From positions 248,001 to 312,000 of the forward strand of contig JACOEK010000003.1 of the NCBI GenBank assembly GCA_024998595.1: DNA of 64,000 nucleotides, written 5' to 3'. Shown here one piece after another: positions 9,958 through 17,628 of this stretch. The number at the start of each line of letters is the position of its first letter. The stretch's first letter is position 1. The translations under genes were made by a program, and so were the position numbers. The DNA comes from Nitrospira sp. Its GTDB lineage: Bacteria > Nitrospirota > Nitrospiria > Nitrospirales > Nitrospiraceae. The notes under the pieces are model-generated. The model saw only the letters and a program-made list of their open reading frames with translations, did not search any database and had not been told where the DNA came from.

Positions 9958-10026
9958 CGTTGGCGCGCACTCTACCGGCTGGCCCATGACGGGTCAAGAC
10001 GACTCAGTCGGCTACCGGCGCGTCGA

Positions 10027-10056
10027 TTGACAATGCCTAAATCCGCTCCCTATAGT
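10027..10056 (+). promoter_or_regulatory. Strong sigma-70-type promoter
   Basis: A perfect TTGACA at 10027-10032 and TATAGT at 10051-10056, separated by 18 bases. It lies in the divergent spacer and points at the dienelactone-hydrolase-like gene. The predicted leader is about 48 bases. Confidence 0.65.
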
Positions 10057-10110
10057 ACCGGGCGGCCACCCGCTGGACGCAGACGCCAATCGAGAAAGGA
10101 CCGATCGCCC

Positions 10111-10902
10111 ATGACTACGCAGACTGCCCCGTTTTCCCTGGATCAGATTGGAACCGGCACGGCTCGCTTTCCAAGTGGAATGGCGATTCCCACCGCGACT
10201 GATGCGATGGTGGATCCCTATATCCGCACGCGCATCAGCAAAGATGTCCATGTGGAATGTATTCAATTCTGGCCGCAGGACAAGGTCACCTATCCCGGGA
10301 TTGTGCTGTTGCATGACTGGTGGGGCATGAATTCTCAGATCACGGCTTTGGGCGCACGTTTAGCTTGCGAAGGGTATGGTGTGATCATTCCCAAGCTCTA
10401 CGGCCGGCTCGGCGGTATGGTCACAGCCAATGCCGAAGTGGCGGAAGCGCTGGCAGCCAAGTGCAACGAGCAACTCCTGCTCCAGGACATCAATACCTGC
10501 TGCGAATATCTCAATACCACCGAACGCACGAAACGGAATATTCACGGCGTGGTCGGATTCGGCCTGGGCGCCACGTTGGCGATTCGGTTTGCCTGTCAGC
10601 GTAAACGTTTACGGGCAGCCGTCGCCTATTATGGGAAGGTCAGCGCGCCCGACCAACTCAGTAACATGATGAGCCCCTTGCTCTACCACCAGGCCGAGCA
10701 GGATACGTGGGCTACGCAATCAGATGTCGATCTGCTTCGCGCCGCGGCGACCCAGGGCAAACGTATTGAGATCAAGACCTATCCTGGTACCGTGCACGCA
10801 TTCTGTGACGAAACCAGGCAAGCCGGGCACAATGCCGAAGCGACTGCGCAGGCCTGGGACACCACCGTGGCATTTCTCAAAACCTGTTTCCAGGGAACAT
10901 AA
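10111..10902 (+). CDS. Dienelactone hydrolase family protein lacking the catalytic nucleophile
   Basis: A 263-residue alpha/beta-hydrolase of the dienelactone hydrolase family. The early strand with IVLLHDWWGMN and the lid region match the family. The nucleophile elbow, normally GYCxGG, reads GFGLGA here: the codon at the Cys/Ser position is GGC (Gly). The acid (Asp in AEQDTW) and the base (His in PGTVHAF) are retained. The protein may therefore be a binding or otherwise non-hydrolytic member. ATG 10111 follows AAAGGA at 10095-10100 and fits the promoter at 10027. The same frame stays open far upstream, but that stretch is antisense to the oxidoreductase gene. Confidence 0.88.
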   Translation: MTTQTAPFSLDQIGTGTARFPSGMAIPTATDAMVDPYIRTRISKDVHVECIQFWPQDKVTYPGIVLLHDWWGMNSQITALGARLACEGYGVIIPKLYGRLGGMVTANAEVAEALAAKCNEQLLLQDINTCCEYLNTTERTKRNIHGVVGFGLGATLAIRFACQRKRLRAAVAYYGKVSAPDQLSNMMSPLLYHQAEQDTWATQSDVDLLRAAATQGKRIEIKTYPGTVHAFCDETRQAGHNAEATAQAWDTTVAFLKTCFQGT

Positions 10903-11006
10903 CCAGTATCGCGGGTGAATCAGACGATAACGGCGATCGGCCGATTGTCTCCGGTCGCCTCATCGCATCGCACTGCCTCACGCACATAAGGAAAGCAGTC
11001 CCAGTC

Positions 11007-11975
11007 ATGCCGAAGCCTCCCGTTCGTATCTTCCTCATCGTCTGCGTCCTTACCACCTTGTTCACGACGCCGATTGCAGTGCGCGCCGAGGAGGCAACTC
11101 CTCCACCCCAACCGACTCTGACTAATCGCCTGCCGGCCTTTCAGGAAGTGGCGCGGGCCAACGCCACGCAGCTGTCGGCTCTTCCGGCGCAAGGTGATGC
11201 GCTGACGCTCTTCAAAACAGTGATCGGCCCGCAGTTGGGATTAAGCGATGCAGCGATGACGGTCGGAGCCAAAGGGCTGACTCCGGCGATGAGTCAGGAA
11301 CTGCTCATCAGTGATCTTACGCGGGCAGCCAGTGAGCTCGTGCGCGGACTGGCAGCATGGCACTTGGCACAAACCGCTCGAGCGCTGGATGTGTCAGGGA
11401 CCGTAGAACGGCGCGAGAACATTCAAAAACAGATCGATGCCCAGACGGCCTGGTTGAGTGAAGGGACCACGCTGGGTCCCGCCCTGGGGCGTCTTCGAAC
11501 GTTGAGTGCGTCCGAGCCGACGGAAGACACGGCGCCCCTCATGGGGGGCGCGGCTGCCCAGATCGAAGCCTGGGCCATCGACACCGTGACCCGCGAATGG
11601 TTCAGAATTTACAATTGGAAAGACCAGGTGAGACAACAGCGCGGCCTCGTTCGTTTATGCGGGACCTGGCAATGGTCGATTCACAACCATCAAAACCATC
11701 GCGAAGAAAAGACGGCGGTCATCTTCGCGCCACCGGGATCCGTGTCGGCTACCAGTCCGGCGGAAATCATTGTCCTGGGCGATAGCGTGTATCTGCGATG
11801 GGAAACCAGAGCCGGTGTGCAGGAAGATAGTTTGCTGTTTTCGGGAGAGGGGCAGCGCTTGGAAGGCACCTTTGTGAATACCGCAGGCGGATGGGGTTCG
11901 ATTACCGGCAAACGCACCGCCACCTGCTTCAACGAGGGCAGCGGTAAAGGCACTTCACCGCGTCGTCATCATTGA
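11007..11975 (+). CDS. Secreted hypothetical protein
   Basis: 322 residues with a classic signal peptide (basic start, hydrophobic core to about 25, cleavage near VRAEE). The mature part is helical up to about residue 205, then becomes beta-rich with aromatic residues and a CGTWQW segment, which suggests a small C-terminal beta domain. I do not recognise a family. It overlaps the convergent DUF423 gene by seven bases at the 3' ends. Confidence 0.75.
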   Translation: MPKPPVRIFLIVCVLTTLFTTPIAVRAEEATPPPQPTLTNRLPAFQEVARANATQLSALPAQGDALTLFKTVIGPQLGLSDAAMTVGAKGLTPAMSQELLISDLTRAASELVRGLAAWHLAQTARALDVSGTVERRENIQKQIDAQTAWLSEGTTLGPALGRLRTLSASEPTEDTAPLMGGAAAQIEAWAIDTVTREWFRIYNWKDQVRQQRGLVRLCGTWQWSIHNHQNHREEKTAVIFAPPGSVSATSPAEIIVLGDSVYLRWETRAGVQEDSLLFSGEGQRLEGTFVNTAGGWGSITGKRTATCFNEGSGKGTSPRRHH

Positions 11976-12364
11976 GGGCGATCGCCGCGCCAAGCGGTCC
12001 AGGCGATACAAGCCCACCCGCTGATAAAAGATGCCCCTCCCAAGGGAGTCAGGGCGCCCATCCATTTGACCCCGGCCAGCGCCACAATATACAAACTCCC
12101 GCTGAACAGCAGGATCCCGGCGCACAACAACCAGCCGGCCTTGATCGCCAGGGGATTGTGGGTCTCACGACTTAACCAGGCTACGACAAAGAGGCCGAGA
12201 GCGTGGTACATTTGGTAGCGCGCCGCCGTTTCATACACGATGAGCATCGCCGGATCCAGAATCGCTTTGAGAGCGTGGGCACCGAAAGCGCCGGCTGCCA
12301 CGGAGGTTGCGGCAAAGAGCGCGCCGAGAAATGCGAATTGGAACGACCCAGTCGATTGATGCAT
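11969..12364 (-). CDS. DUF423 family membrane protein
   Basis: 131 residues with four hydrophobic segments. The signature AAGAFGAHAL is followed by the YHALGLF motif, both typical of DUF423 (YgdD-like) inner-membrane proteins of unknown function. ATG 12364 follows AGAGGT and gives the family-length product; longer in-frame starts up to 12532 run into the promoter region of the divergent gene and look spurious. Confidence 0.85.
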   Translation of the reverse strand: MHQSTGSFQFAFLGALFAATSVAAGAFGAHALKAILDPAMLIVYETAARYQMYHALGLFVVAWLSRETHNPLAIKAGWLLCAGILLFSGSLYIVALAGVKWMGALTPLGGASFISGWACIAWTAWRGDRPQ

Positions 12365-12436
12365 AGCGACCTCTTGGAAATCCACGTCATCCGACGAAGG
12401 AAGGGCGCGCGATTCTAACACGAATGTCGATGCCAC

Positions 12437-13003
12437 ATGAGCAAACCTATCCCGCTTGAATGTCCCCGCTGCCTCATGGCAAACCCCGATGCCGCGCAGT
12501 ATTGCGAATGCGGATACGACTTTACTCCGCACTTCGAAGGGTTTCCGATTAAATCCTCCTCAGGAGCCGCGCCGCGAAAACGTCTATTCTCGGAAGAAAT
12601 GGGCCGCGGGAGTTTCGTGCTAGGAATTCTACTGATCTGGCTGGCGCTGTCGGTGGGCGAACTCTACCGTATCCGCATCGAATTGCCGCGCCGCCCGAAA
12701 ATGGAGCTTGGGTTCAGCAGTTTGATGGTCGGCATGACCGATCTTGCCGCCGCCCTCGTCGTCGGAGCAATCGGTTGGGCCTGTGTGTGGATTATCTTAG
12801 CTGCACAAAGCAAACGCGACGGCAGTCTCTGTCCCAAACGGACCACCTTCGTTGTCACCCTCATTGCTGCGGGCTTGCTGTTTGTCACCCGAACCATCGA
12901 CCCGAGCGTGTTGGTGCAACACGTCATGCAGGTCCTCTTCGTCCTTGCCATTGCGATTGCGTCGTATTACGCGGGCTGCCGGAATTGGCTGGGGAAATGG
13001 TAA
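12437..13003 (+). CDS. Zinc-ribbon membrane protein, unknown function
   Basis: 188 residues. The N-terminus (about 8-27) carries a zinc-ribbon-like pattern CPRC...CECGYDF. Four hydrophobic segments follow, near 60-76, 97-122, 137-152 and 162-178. Zinc-ribbon plus small TM domains are common in uncharacterised bacterial membrane proteins. No enzyme motif is visible. It is divergent from the DUF423 gene. Confidence 0.75.
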   Translation: MSKPIPLECPRCLMANPDAAQYCECGYDFTPHFEGFPIKSSSGAAPRKRLFSEEMGRGSFVLGILLIWLALSVGELYRIRIELPRRPKMELGFSSLMVGMTDLAAALVVGAIGWACVWIILAAQSKRDGSLCPKRTTFVVTLIAAGLLFVTRTIDPSVLVQHVMQVLFVLAIAIASYYAGCRNWLGKW

Positions 13004-13092
13004 TCGATCGGGCCGACGTTCTGAAACGAGATCAGGCTCTTTGAGAAACCTGCGGAGGATATCTTCTGTAGGTAGTGGAACGGGCGAACGCG

Positions 13093-13590
13093 TTATTTTC
13101 TGCAGAAATAGAGGTAAAAATCGGCGAATTCCTCGGCCGGAATTCCCAAATGCACCGGCTTCTTCGTATTCCCGCACAAGAGAGTCCATTCCGCCGCGAG
13201 TTTGGCCAATTGTTCCTCGGTCACTCCATGCGTGCCCCACAAATTGACCGATGCGGAACTCAACACCACGGTGACCGTGCGCGTGGAGGGGCCGTAACTG
13301 AATTTAAATTCATGCCCCCCTCGAAATAACGGAATCACACCTTCTCGCGACCGTAGTCCACGATGCTTGCATTTCGTGCACACCAGCGATTCCAACCCGC
13401 TACGAATATCGTAGTCGGCGGCGCACACCTTCATATGGCCATCGCATTTATGAACCGGGCAACGGAACCCGTCCGGATCTTTTGAGGCCTGTTCGGGGGA
13501 GGGGACTGGGTTGGATGGGGTAGCCGGATTGCCTGCCGCTCCTGAGAATTCGTCTTTCTGCACAGTAACCTCTGCGGTGCGTTGTACCAC
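13093..13590 (-). CDS. Hypothetical protein with cysteine pairs
   Basis: 165 residues, soluble. A Pro/Ser-rich N-terminus (about 20-40) leads to a CPVHKC motif and, about 25 residues later, CTKC; together these could bind zinc. A beta-rich middle and an Ala/Leu-rich helix with ending YLYFCRK complete it. No family recognised. An extended -10 (TGATATACT) on the minus strand around 13647-13655 might serve as its promoter. Confidence 0.65.
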   Translation of the reverse strand: MVQRTAEVTVQKDEFSGAAGNPATPSNPVPSPEQASKDPDGFRCPVHKCDGHMKVCAADYDIRSGLESLVCTKCKHRGLRSREGVIPLFRGGHEFKFSYGPSTRTVTVVLSSASVNLWGTHGVTEEQLAKLAAEWTLLCGNTKKPVHLGIPAEEFADFYLYFCRK

Positions 13591-13881
13591 CTATGGAACT
13601 CCCGTCAGAGCGCGTAAACAGCAGGGTGCCATGATTAACTATGGCAAGTATATCAGAAGCCAACACAGGTCCTGGATGGGCTGGCTCCGTCGCTCTGCAG
13701 TCGGGAGAAGATCTCAGCTGTCTGGCATGTTCCAGGACAACCCTCTGGTTTTCAGTCTGTTTTTCTCCTAATATCAGCACTCGACCCGACGGCACTGTGC
13801 CACAAGAGGCCTGAAACCACAACCGTTGTTCCCCTACCGCCGGCGAACAGACGTGGGCGGAATTCGAAAGGACCATCGACC

Positions 13882-14226
13882 GTGACAGACGAATACGCGC
13901 GCAGGAAGGTACAAGTCATCAAGGAGTTTCTCGAGGCGCAATTTCCGGCCCCCTATGTCGTGGAAACCGTCCTGCCGAGGAGAGACCCCCTCGCGGACAC
14001 GAGGTATAAAGTGATCCTCAACAACGTGGTCGAGCGCACCCTCCTGGTCTGCCCTGCCGTGGTGATGGACAGTTTTCCCACGCCGGACCTCCTGAAGGAA
14101 GTACTCGTGTCACGAAAGATCATCGACAAGGTCAACGCGTCGACCGATTCCCGCATCTGCCATGATGACCTGGGCACCGACGATCAGAACTATCAGAAGC
14201 CCATCCGATCCGTACGCGGGCTCTAG
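13882..14226 (+). CDS. Hypothetical protein
   Basis: 114 residues from a GTG start, with AAAGGA about 11 bases upstream. The N-terminal half has an alpha-beta pattern and the C-terminus is polar. No family recognised, no signal peptide. The 291-bp spacer before it (13591-13881) holds no convincing gene. Confidence 0.55.
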   Translation: MTDEYARRKVQVIKEFLEAQFPAPYVVETVLPRRDPLADTRYKVILNNVVERTLLVCPAVVMDSFPTPDLLKEVLVSRKIIDKVNASTDSRICHDDLGTDDQNYQKPIRSVRGL

Positions 14227-14352
14227 GACGAGGGGGAAGATCGGTCATAGCCTGGCATGGAGCCATGGCATAAGTCAGTTACATTTGTCCGTCAAACGTA
14301 GTAAGCTGGAATTGATTAGGGGTTCGCCCTACTCACGGAAGGAGCTCAGCCG

Positions 14353-14523
14353 ATGGGCATGTATAGCGCCATGATGAAACAAGTACATGAACACGCTAAG
14401 AAGCTGGAAAAATCTGGTCAGTTGGATCGGATGTTCCAGACGCAGGAGCCGACGCCATCTCAGCAGGCTGTTGCCTTTCCTCCTCGGAAGCAGGAACAGG
14501 ATCTCGCGCGTCGCGGTAGGTGA
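14353..14523 (+). CDS. Small hypothetical protein, antisense-overlapping its neighbour
   Basis: A 56-residue open frame starting ATGGGCATG with a good ribosome-binding site (AAGGAG) about nine bases before it. The product is charged and helical at the start (MKQVHEHAKKLEKSGQLDR), then polar and Gln/Pro-rich. It overlaps the 3' end of the minus-strand interrupted gene by 128 bases. Either this small gene is real or the overlapping frame is decaying; both cannot be settled by eye. Confidence 0.4.
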   Translation: MGMYSAMMKQVHEHAKKLEKSGQLDRMFQTQEPTPSQQAVAFPPRKQEQDLARRGR

Positions 14524-15277
14524 TGTTCAGGTTCTTGATCTCGCTGTATCTCATAAGGAAATAGTCACCGGGTTCAATCCGCTGCCAGGTGAAATGGACC
14601 TCCCCTTCGACCTTCCTGAACTTACTCCTTCGTGCCGCCGTGATGATCAAGTCCCTTAACGCACCCCGCTCGTCAGTCGTGAAGGCCGCAACCAGTCCCC
14701 GATAAAGTCGCGTTCTCCCTTCCACCTCAGTGGGCTCATCGGTCAAGGCGTCCACCCATACAATAATATCCTTCGACGGAACGCCCTCCAGTTGACCACG
14801 GCCTAATATGGAATATATCCATTCGTTCCTGAAGGCAAACACCTTCGGCCAACTCACGTCCAGTTCAAATTCCCACACCAGCCACCGGGAGAGATGCCCC
14901 AGGCCGAACGCGGCCAGCAGGATGAGGACATAGTACGTCAGGAGATGGGCCTTGCTCTGATAGAGATGATCAAGGACCACTGAAAACTTGTCGTTGTAGT
15001 CCGTTCCGGTATTTTAAAATTCTCCCGCCAACATCCGAAACACGCTCTCCACATTCAGCGTGTGGTGAATGAGATGCGCATGCTGAAGGTAGCTGACCGT
15101 GAAGACTCCAAGAATGTGAAACGGCAATGAAAAAATGATGGCCTTGGCGAGATCGTCTGTCCAGCTTCGTTGAAGCACCTGACGAGTAAATTCTGTTGAG
15201 AAGTAACTCGCCAGGAAAATATATCCGGGCAGGGCAAGTAAAAGGAAAAGCAGCGACGTAAAGGCGATGTTCGTCAT
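14396..15277 (-). pseudogene. Membrane protein gene interrupted by one in-frame TAA (DUF6338-like)
   Basis: Two open segments in the same reading frame, 15014-15277 (87 residues) and 14396-14980 (194 residues), are separated by a single TAA at 15014-15016 and 11 sense codons. No frameshift is needed. Read through, the product would be about 293 residues. The N-terminus begins with a hydrophobic segment containing ALPGYIFL, a second TM follows near 45-65, a third (YYVLILLAAFGLG) comes after the stop, and the cytoplasmic C-terminal domain is soluble. This layout resembles DUF6338 membrane proteins, a tentative assignment. The start has AGGGAGAG upstream. It is either a recent nonsense mutation, readthrough, or a sequencing error. 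Confidence 0.6.
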
Positions 15278-15533
15278 ATCTCTCCCTTACCGAGGCCTGC
15301 TGTCCACATTGCTGAGGGGCGAGGCAATCAACCTCAAAGTCTCCGTGACGACGTCCCAAGTCTATACATGTGGCTTCAAGCAAGGCAAACCGGTTTGTTC
15401 CCTGGTCCCTTCCAACGCGAACTACCTGCATGTTCTGAATCAGGGAGAGGAATATGGGCTAAGAAATTTGAATACGAGGTATGACCAACCGTGAGACTGA
15501 CTGAGGAGGAGATGAAAGCGACGATAGCAAGTT

Positions 15534-15622
15534 TGGTGCGGGAGGCGGGACTTGAACCCGCACGCCATTGGTATGACACAGGATTTTAAGTCCTGGGTGT
15601 CTGCCGATTCCACCACTCCCGC
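15534..15622 (-). tRNA. tRNA-Leu(UAA)
   Basis: 89 bases including an encoded CCA. The seven-base acceptor stem GCGGGAG/CTCCCGC, an anticodon stem CAGGA/TCCTG enclosing loop CTTAAAA (anticodon TAA), a long class-II variable arm and the T-loop GGGTTCAAGTCCC are all present. It reads UUA and UUG codons. Confidence 0.97.
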
Positions 15623-15643
15623 GGCGCAAAACCGTCGCGGCGA

Positions 15644-15672
15644 AATCTAACACCCGGGTACCGGAGGGTCAA
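15644..15672 (-). promoter_or_regulatory. Candidate promoter of tRNA-Leu
   Basis: On the minus strand, TTGACC (15672-15667) and TAGATT (15649-15644) with a 17-base spacer lie about 22 bases upstream of the mature tRNA 5' end. Confidence 0.5.
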
Positions 15673-15701
15673 GCTGCAGGATGAAGATCTTCACAACTCT
15701 A

Positions 15702-15733
15702 CAACGGCCTGTCCCGTATGGGACAGGCCGTTG
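15702..15733. terminator. Strong 14-bp hairpin downstream of the YtxH gene
   Basis: A perfect 14-bp stem (15702-15715 and 15720-15733) with a four-base loop GTAT lies between the end of the YtxH gene and the tRNA promoter. It sits where a terminator for the YtxH gene would be, although no T-run follows. Confidence 0.6.
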
Positions 15734-15774
15734 CAAGACATTCTGACTGGCCGACTACCTTTCTCAACCGCAGG

Positions 15775-16026
15775 CTAGGCGGCTTCTTTGTGATCGTCTT
15801 TCTTCACCAGAGCCTTGCTGCGTTCCACCATAGTGGACACACCGGTCTTCACGGAACGGCTGAACCGGGTCGCCTGAAGCTGGGCTTTCTTGGCATAACG
15901 GGCGACATCGCGCCGCGTCTCCGCCCCAGACTTCGGCGCCAACAGTAACCCCAACGCCGCGCCCACAACCGCCCCGCCACCGATGATCGCCGCAATCTTG
16001 GCTGCTTCACGCCCCTTGGTAGACAT
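15775..16026 (-). CDS. YtxH domain protein
   Basis: 83 residues. A single N-terminal membrane segment rich in glycine and alanine (IIGGGAVVGAALGLLLAP) is followed by a KSGAETRRD-type stretch and a basic amphipathic helix, the usual YtxH organisation. YtxH proteins are small general-stress envelope proteins of unknown mechanism. ATG 16026 follows GGGAGGAAG; a longer frame starting at 16104 adds 26 residues without support. Confidence 0.85.
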   Translation of the reverse strand: MSTKGREAAKIAAIIGGGAVVGAALGLLLAPKSGAETRRDVARYAKKAQLQATRFSRSVKTGVSTMVERSKALVKKDDHKEAA

Positions 16027-16299
16027 CGTGACTTCCTCCCTCTCGTACAACAAGGTTGATGGTTCACTGACTCGGCGAGTAGCTATCTCTACATACAGCA
16101 TCAATTGTGCCAGAGCATGGTCACGTGGTTTCGAGCCGGATTTGCAGGGTTCGATGACGACAGGTTAAAGGCGCCTCATAAAGGGTGCTGTTTTGTGAAC
16201 AATGACAGGAGACAACCGTTTCAGAAAAGCGACAGGTGTGCGGAGGAAACACTCATCAACCAGGCTCAGGCCTTGCCTGGAGCGGGCTCGCGGCTTGCC
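16027..16299. other. Intergenic region, no gene seen
   Basis: Divergent spacer between the YtxH gene and lgt. I find no supported open frame and no repeat; the only recognisable signal is the lgt promoter candidate at its right end. Confidence 0.6.
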
Positions 16300-16328
16300 T
16301 TGCAATGTGGATCAGGCTCACATAAGAT
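16300..16328 (+). promoter_or_regulatory. Candidate promoter of lgt
   Basis: TTGCAA at 16300-16305, 17-base spacer, TAAGAT at 16323-16328 (four of six matches each). Transcription would begin near 16335, which favours the ATG at 16353 over 16338. Confidence 0.35.
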
Positions 16329-16352
16329 CGCGAAACTATGTGGAGTCCTTCT

Positions 16353-17186
16353 ATGCTGCCCTGGTTACACGCGATACCCTATCCCGACATCGACCCGGTT
16401 TTTCTCCGATTGGGTCCCTTGCAGTTCCGATGGTACGGACTGATGTATCTCATCGGACTCACCCTTGCCTACTTCATCATCGAGGCTCGGGCCAGGGCCC
16501 AGAAACTCCCGCTGAACAAGGATCAGGTCTACGACATGATCGTTTATGCGGCGGTGGGCGTGTTTGCCGGCGGGCGGTTGGGGTATGTGCTCTTCTACAA
16601 CCTGTCCTATTACTTGGAAAATCCACTGAAGATCTTCGCGGTATGGGAAGGCGGCATGTCATTCCATGGCGGGTTGATTGGAACCATCGTGGCGTTGATC
16701 CTCTTTGCAAAGCGGCAAGGCATGACGGTTCTCACCATCGCCGACCTCGCCGCCGGTGTGACCCCCGTAGGCCTCGGACTGGGGCGGATTGGCAACTTTA
16801 TCAACGGTGAACTGTACGGACGCCCGACCGATGTGGACTGGTGCATGGTGTTCCCGGCCGGCGGGATGGCTTGTCGCCACCCGTCGCAGCTCTACGAAGC
16901 ATTTCTGGAGGGACTGCTGCTTTTCACGGTGCTCTGGCTGATCACGCGCCGTCTGCCCCCGTCAGGAACCGTCTTCGGATCCTTCCTGGTCGGCTACGGA
17001 CTCTGCCGGATTATCGTGGAATTTTTTCGCGAGCCGGATGCGCAGATCGGCTTTATTGTCGGGACGATTTCGATGGGTCAGATGCTCAGCATCCCTATGA
17101 TCGTCGGAGGAGCGGTCATCCTCGCCATCGCCTCCCAGCGAAAGCGTCCGCTCCGCTCAGATTCCGGGTCGGCCGCCTCGCTCTAG
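16353..17186 (+). CDS. lgt: Prolipoprotein diacylglyceryl transferase
   Basis: A 277-residue polytopic inner-membrane enzyme that transfers diacylglycerol from phosphatidylglycerol to the lipobox cysteine, the first step of lipoprotein maturation. Family motifs are present: FRWYGLMY in the first TM region, SFHGGLIG with the essential histidine, the Lgt signature GRIGNFINGELYGR, and the C-terminal VEFFREPD arginine/glutamate segment. ATG 16353 has GGAG eight bases upstream; the ATG at 16338 has none. The window encodes at least ten predicted substrates. Confidence 0.96.
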   Translation: MLPWLHAIPYPDIDPVFLRLGPLQFRWYGLMYLIGLTLAYFIIEARARAQKLPLNKDQVYDMIVYAAVGVFAGGRLGYVLFYNLSYYLENPLKIFAVWEGGMSFHGGLIGTIVALILFAKRQGMTVLTIADLAAGVTPVGLGLGRIGNFINGELYGRPTDVDWCMVFPAGGMACRHPSQLYEAFLEGLLLFTVLWLITRRLPPSGTVFGSFLVGYGLCRIIVEFFREPDAQIGFIVGTISMGQMLSIPMIVGGAVILAIASQRKRPLRSDSGSAASL

Positions 17187-17207
17187 GTCCAGCCGTGGGG
17201 GAGGTCT

Positions 17208-17612
17208 TTATTTAGGGTTGGCGTCCATCCAGGACTTCTTCCCCAGGGTGAGCTCACTGTCGTACTTTCTCAGCGGTGGAGCATCCCAGATGATCTTGTT
17301 GCCGGGGGCCAAATTGGCCGCGGCAACATAATGTTTCCTGGCTTCGGCCTTCTCACCCAGCTTCTCCAACGCCAGCGCCAGATTATAGTGCGCTTCCGCC
17401 AGTGTCTGCTCAGCCTGGATCGTCGCCAGATAGGCGTCTCGCGCTCCAGCCCAATCCTCTTTCAGGAGCAACTGATTCCCCTGCTCCAACTGTTGGCTCA
17501 CCGCCGCGGTAGTGCCGGTCGGTGCGTGGAGCGGCCGGACCTCGGCTTTTCGAGGCCCCGCACACCCGACGACCATCGCCATTACCACGACCATCCATGC
17601 AAGACGTGTCAT
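17208..17612 (-). CDS. TPR-containing lipoprotein
   Basis: 134 residues. The signal peptide ends in the lipobox MVVGCAG. About 1.5-2 tetratricopeptide repeats follow (LEQGNQLLLKEDWAGARDAY and AEAHYNLALALEKLGEKAEA), then a short polar tail. Such proteins often act as scaffolds in envelope assemblies. ATG 17612 follows AAAGGAG at 17619-17625. It begins 16 bases after the addA stop and probably belongs to the addB-addA transcript; a functional link is not evident. Confidence 0.85.
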   Translation of the reverse strand: MTRLAWMVVVMAMVVGCAGPRKAEVRPLHAPTGTTAAVSQQLEQGNQLLLKEDWAGARDAYLATIQAEQTLAEAHYNLALALEKLGEKAEARKHYVAAANLAPGNKIIWDAPPLRKYDSELTLGKKSWMDANPK

Positions 17613-17628
17613 GCCTACTCCTTTCTTT

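Noticed and set aside
9412-10110. Open frame continuous with the dienelactone-hydrolase-like gene
   Set aside because: It is antisense to the oxidoreductase gene until 9957, and the hydrolase has its own promoter and ribosome-binding site; the start is 10111.
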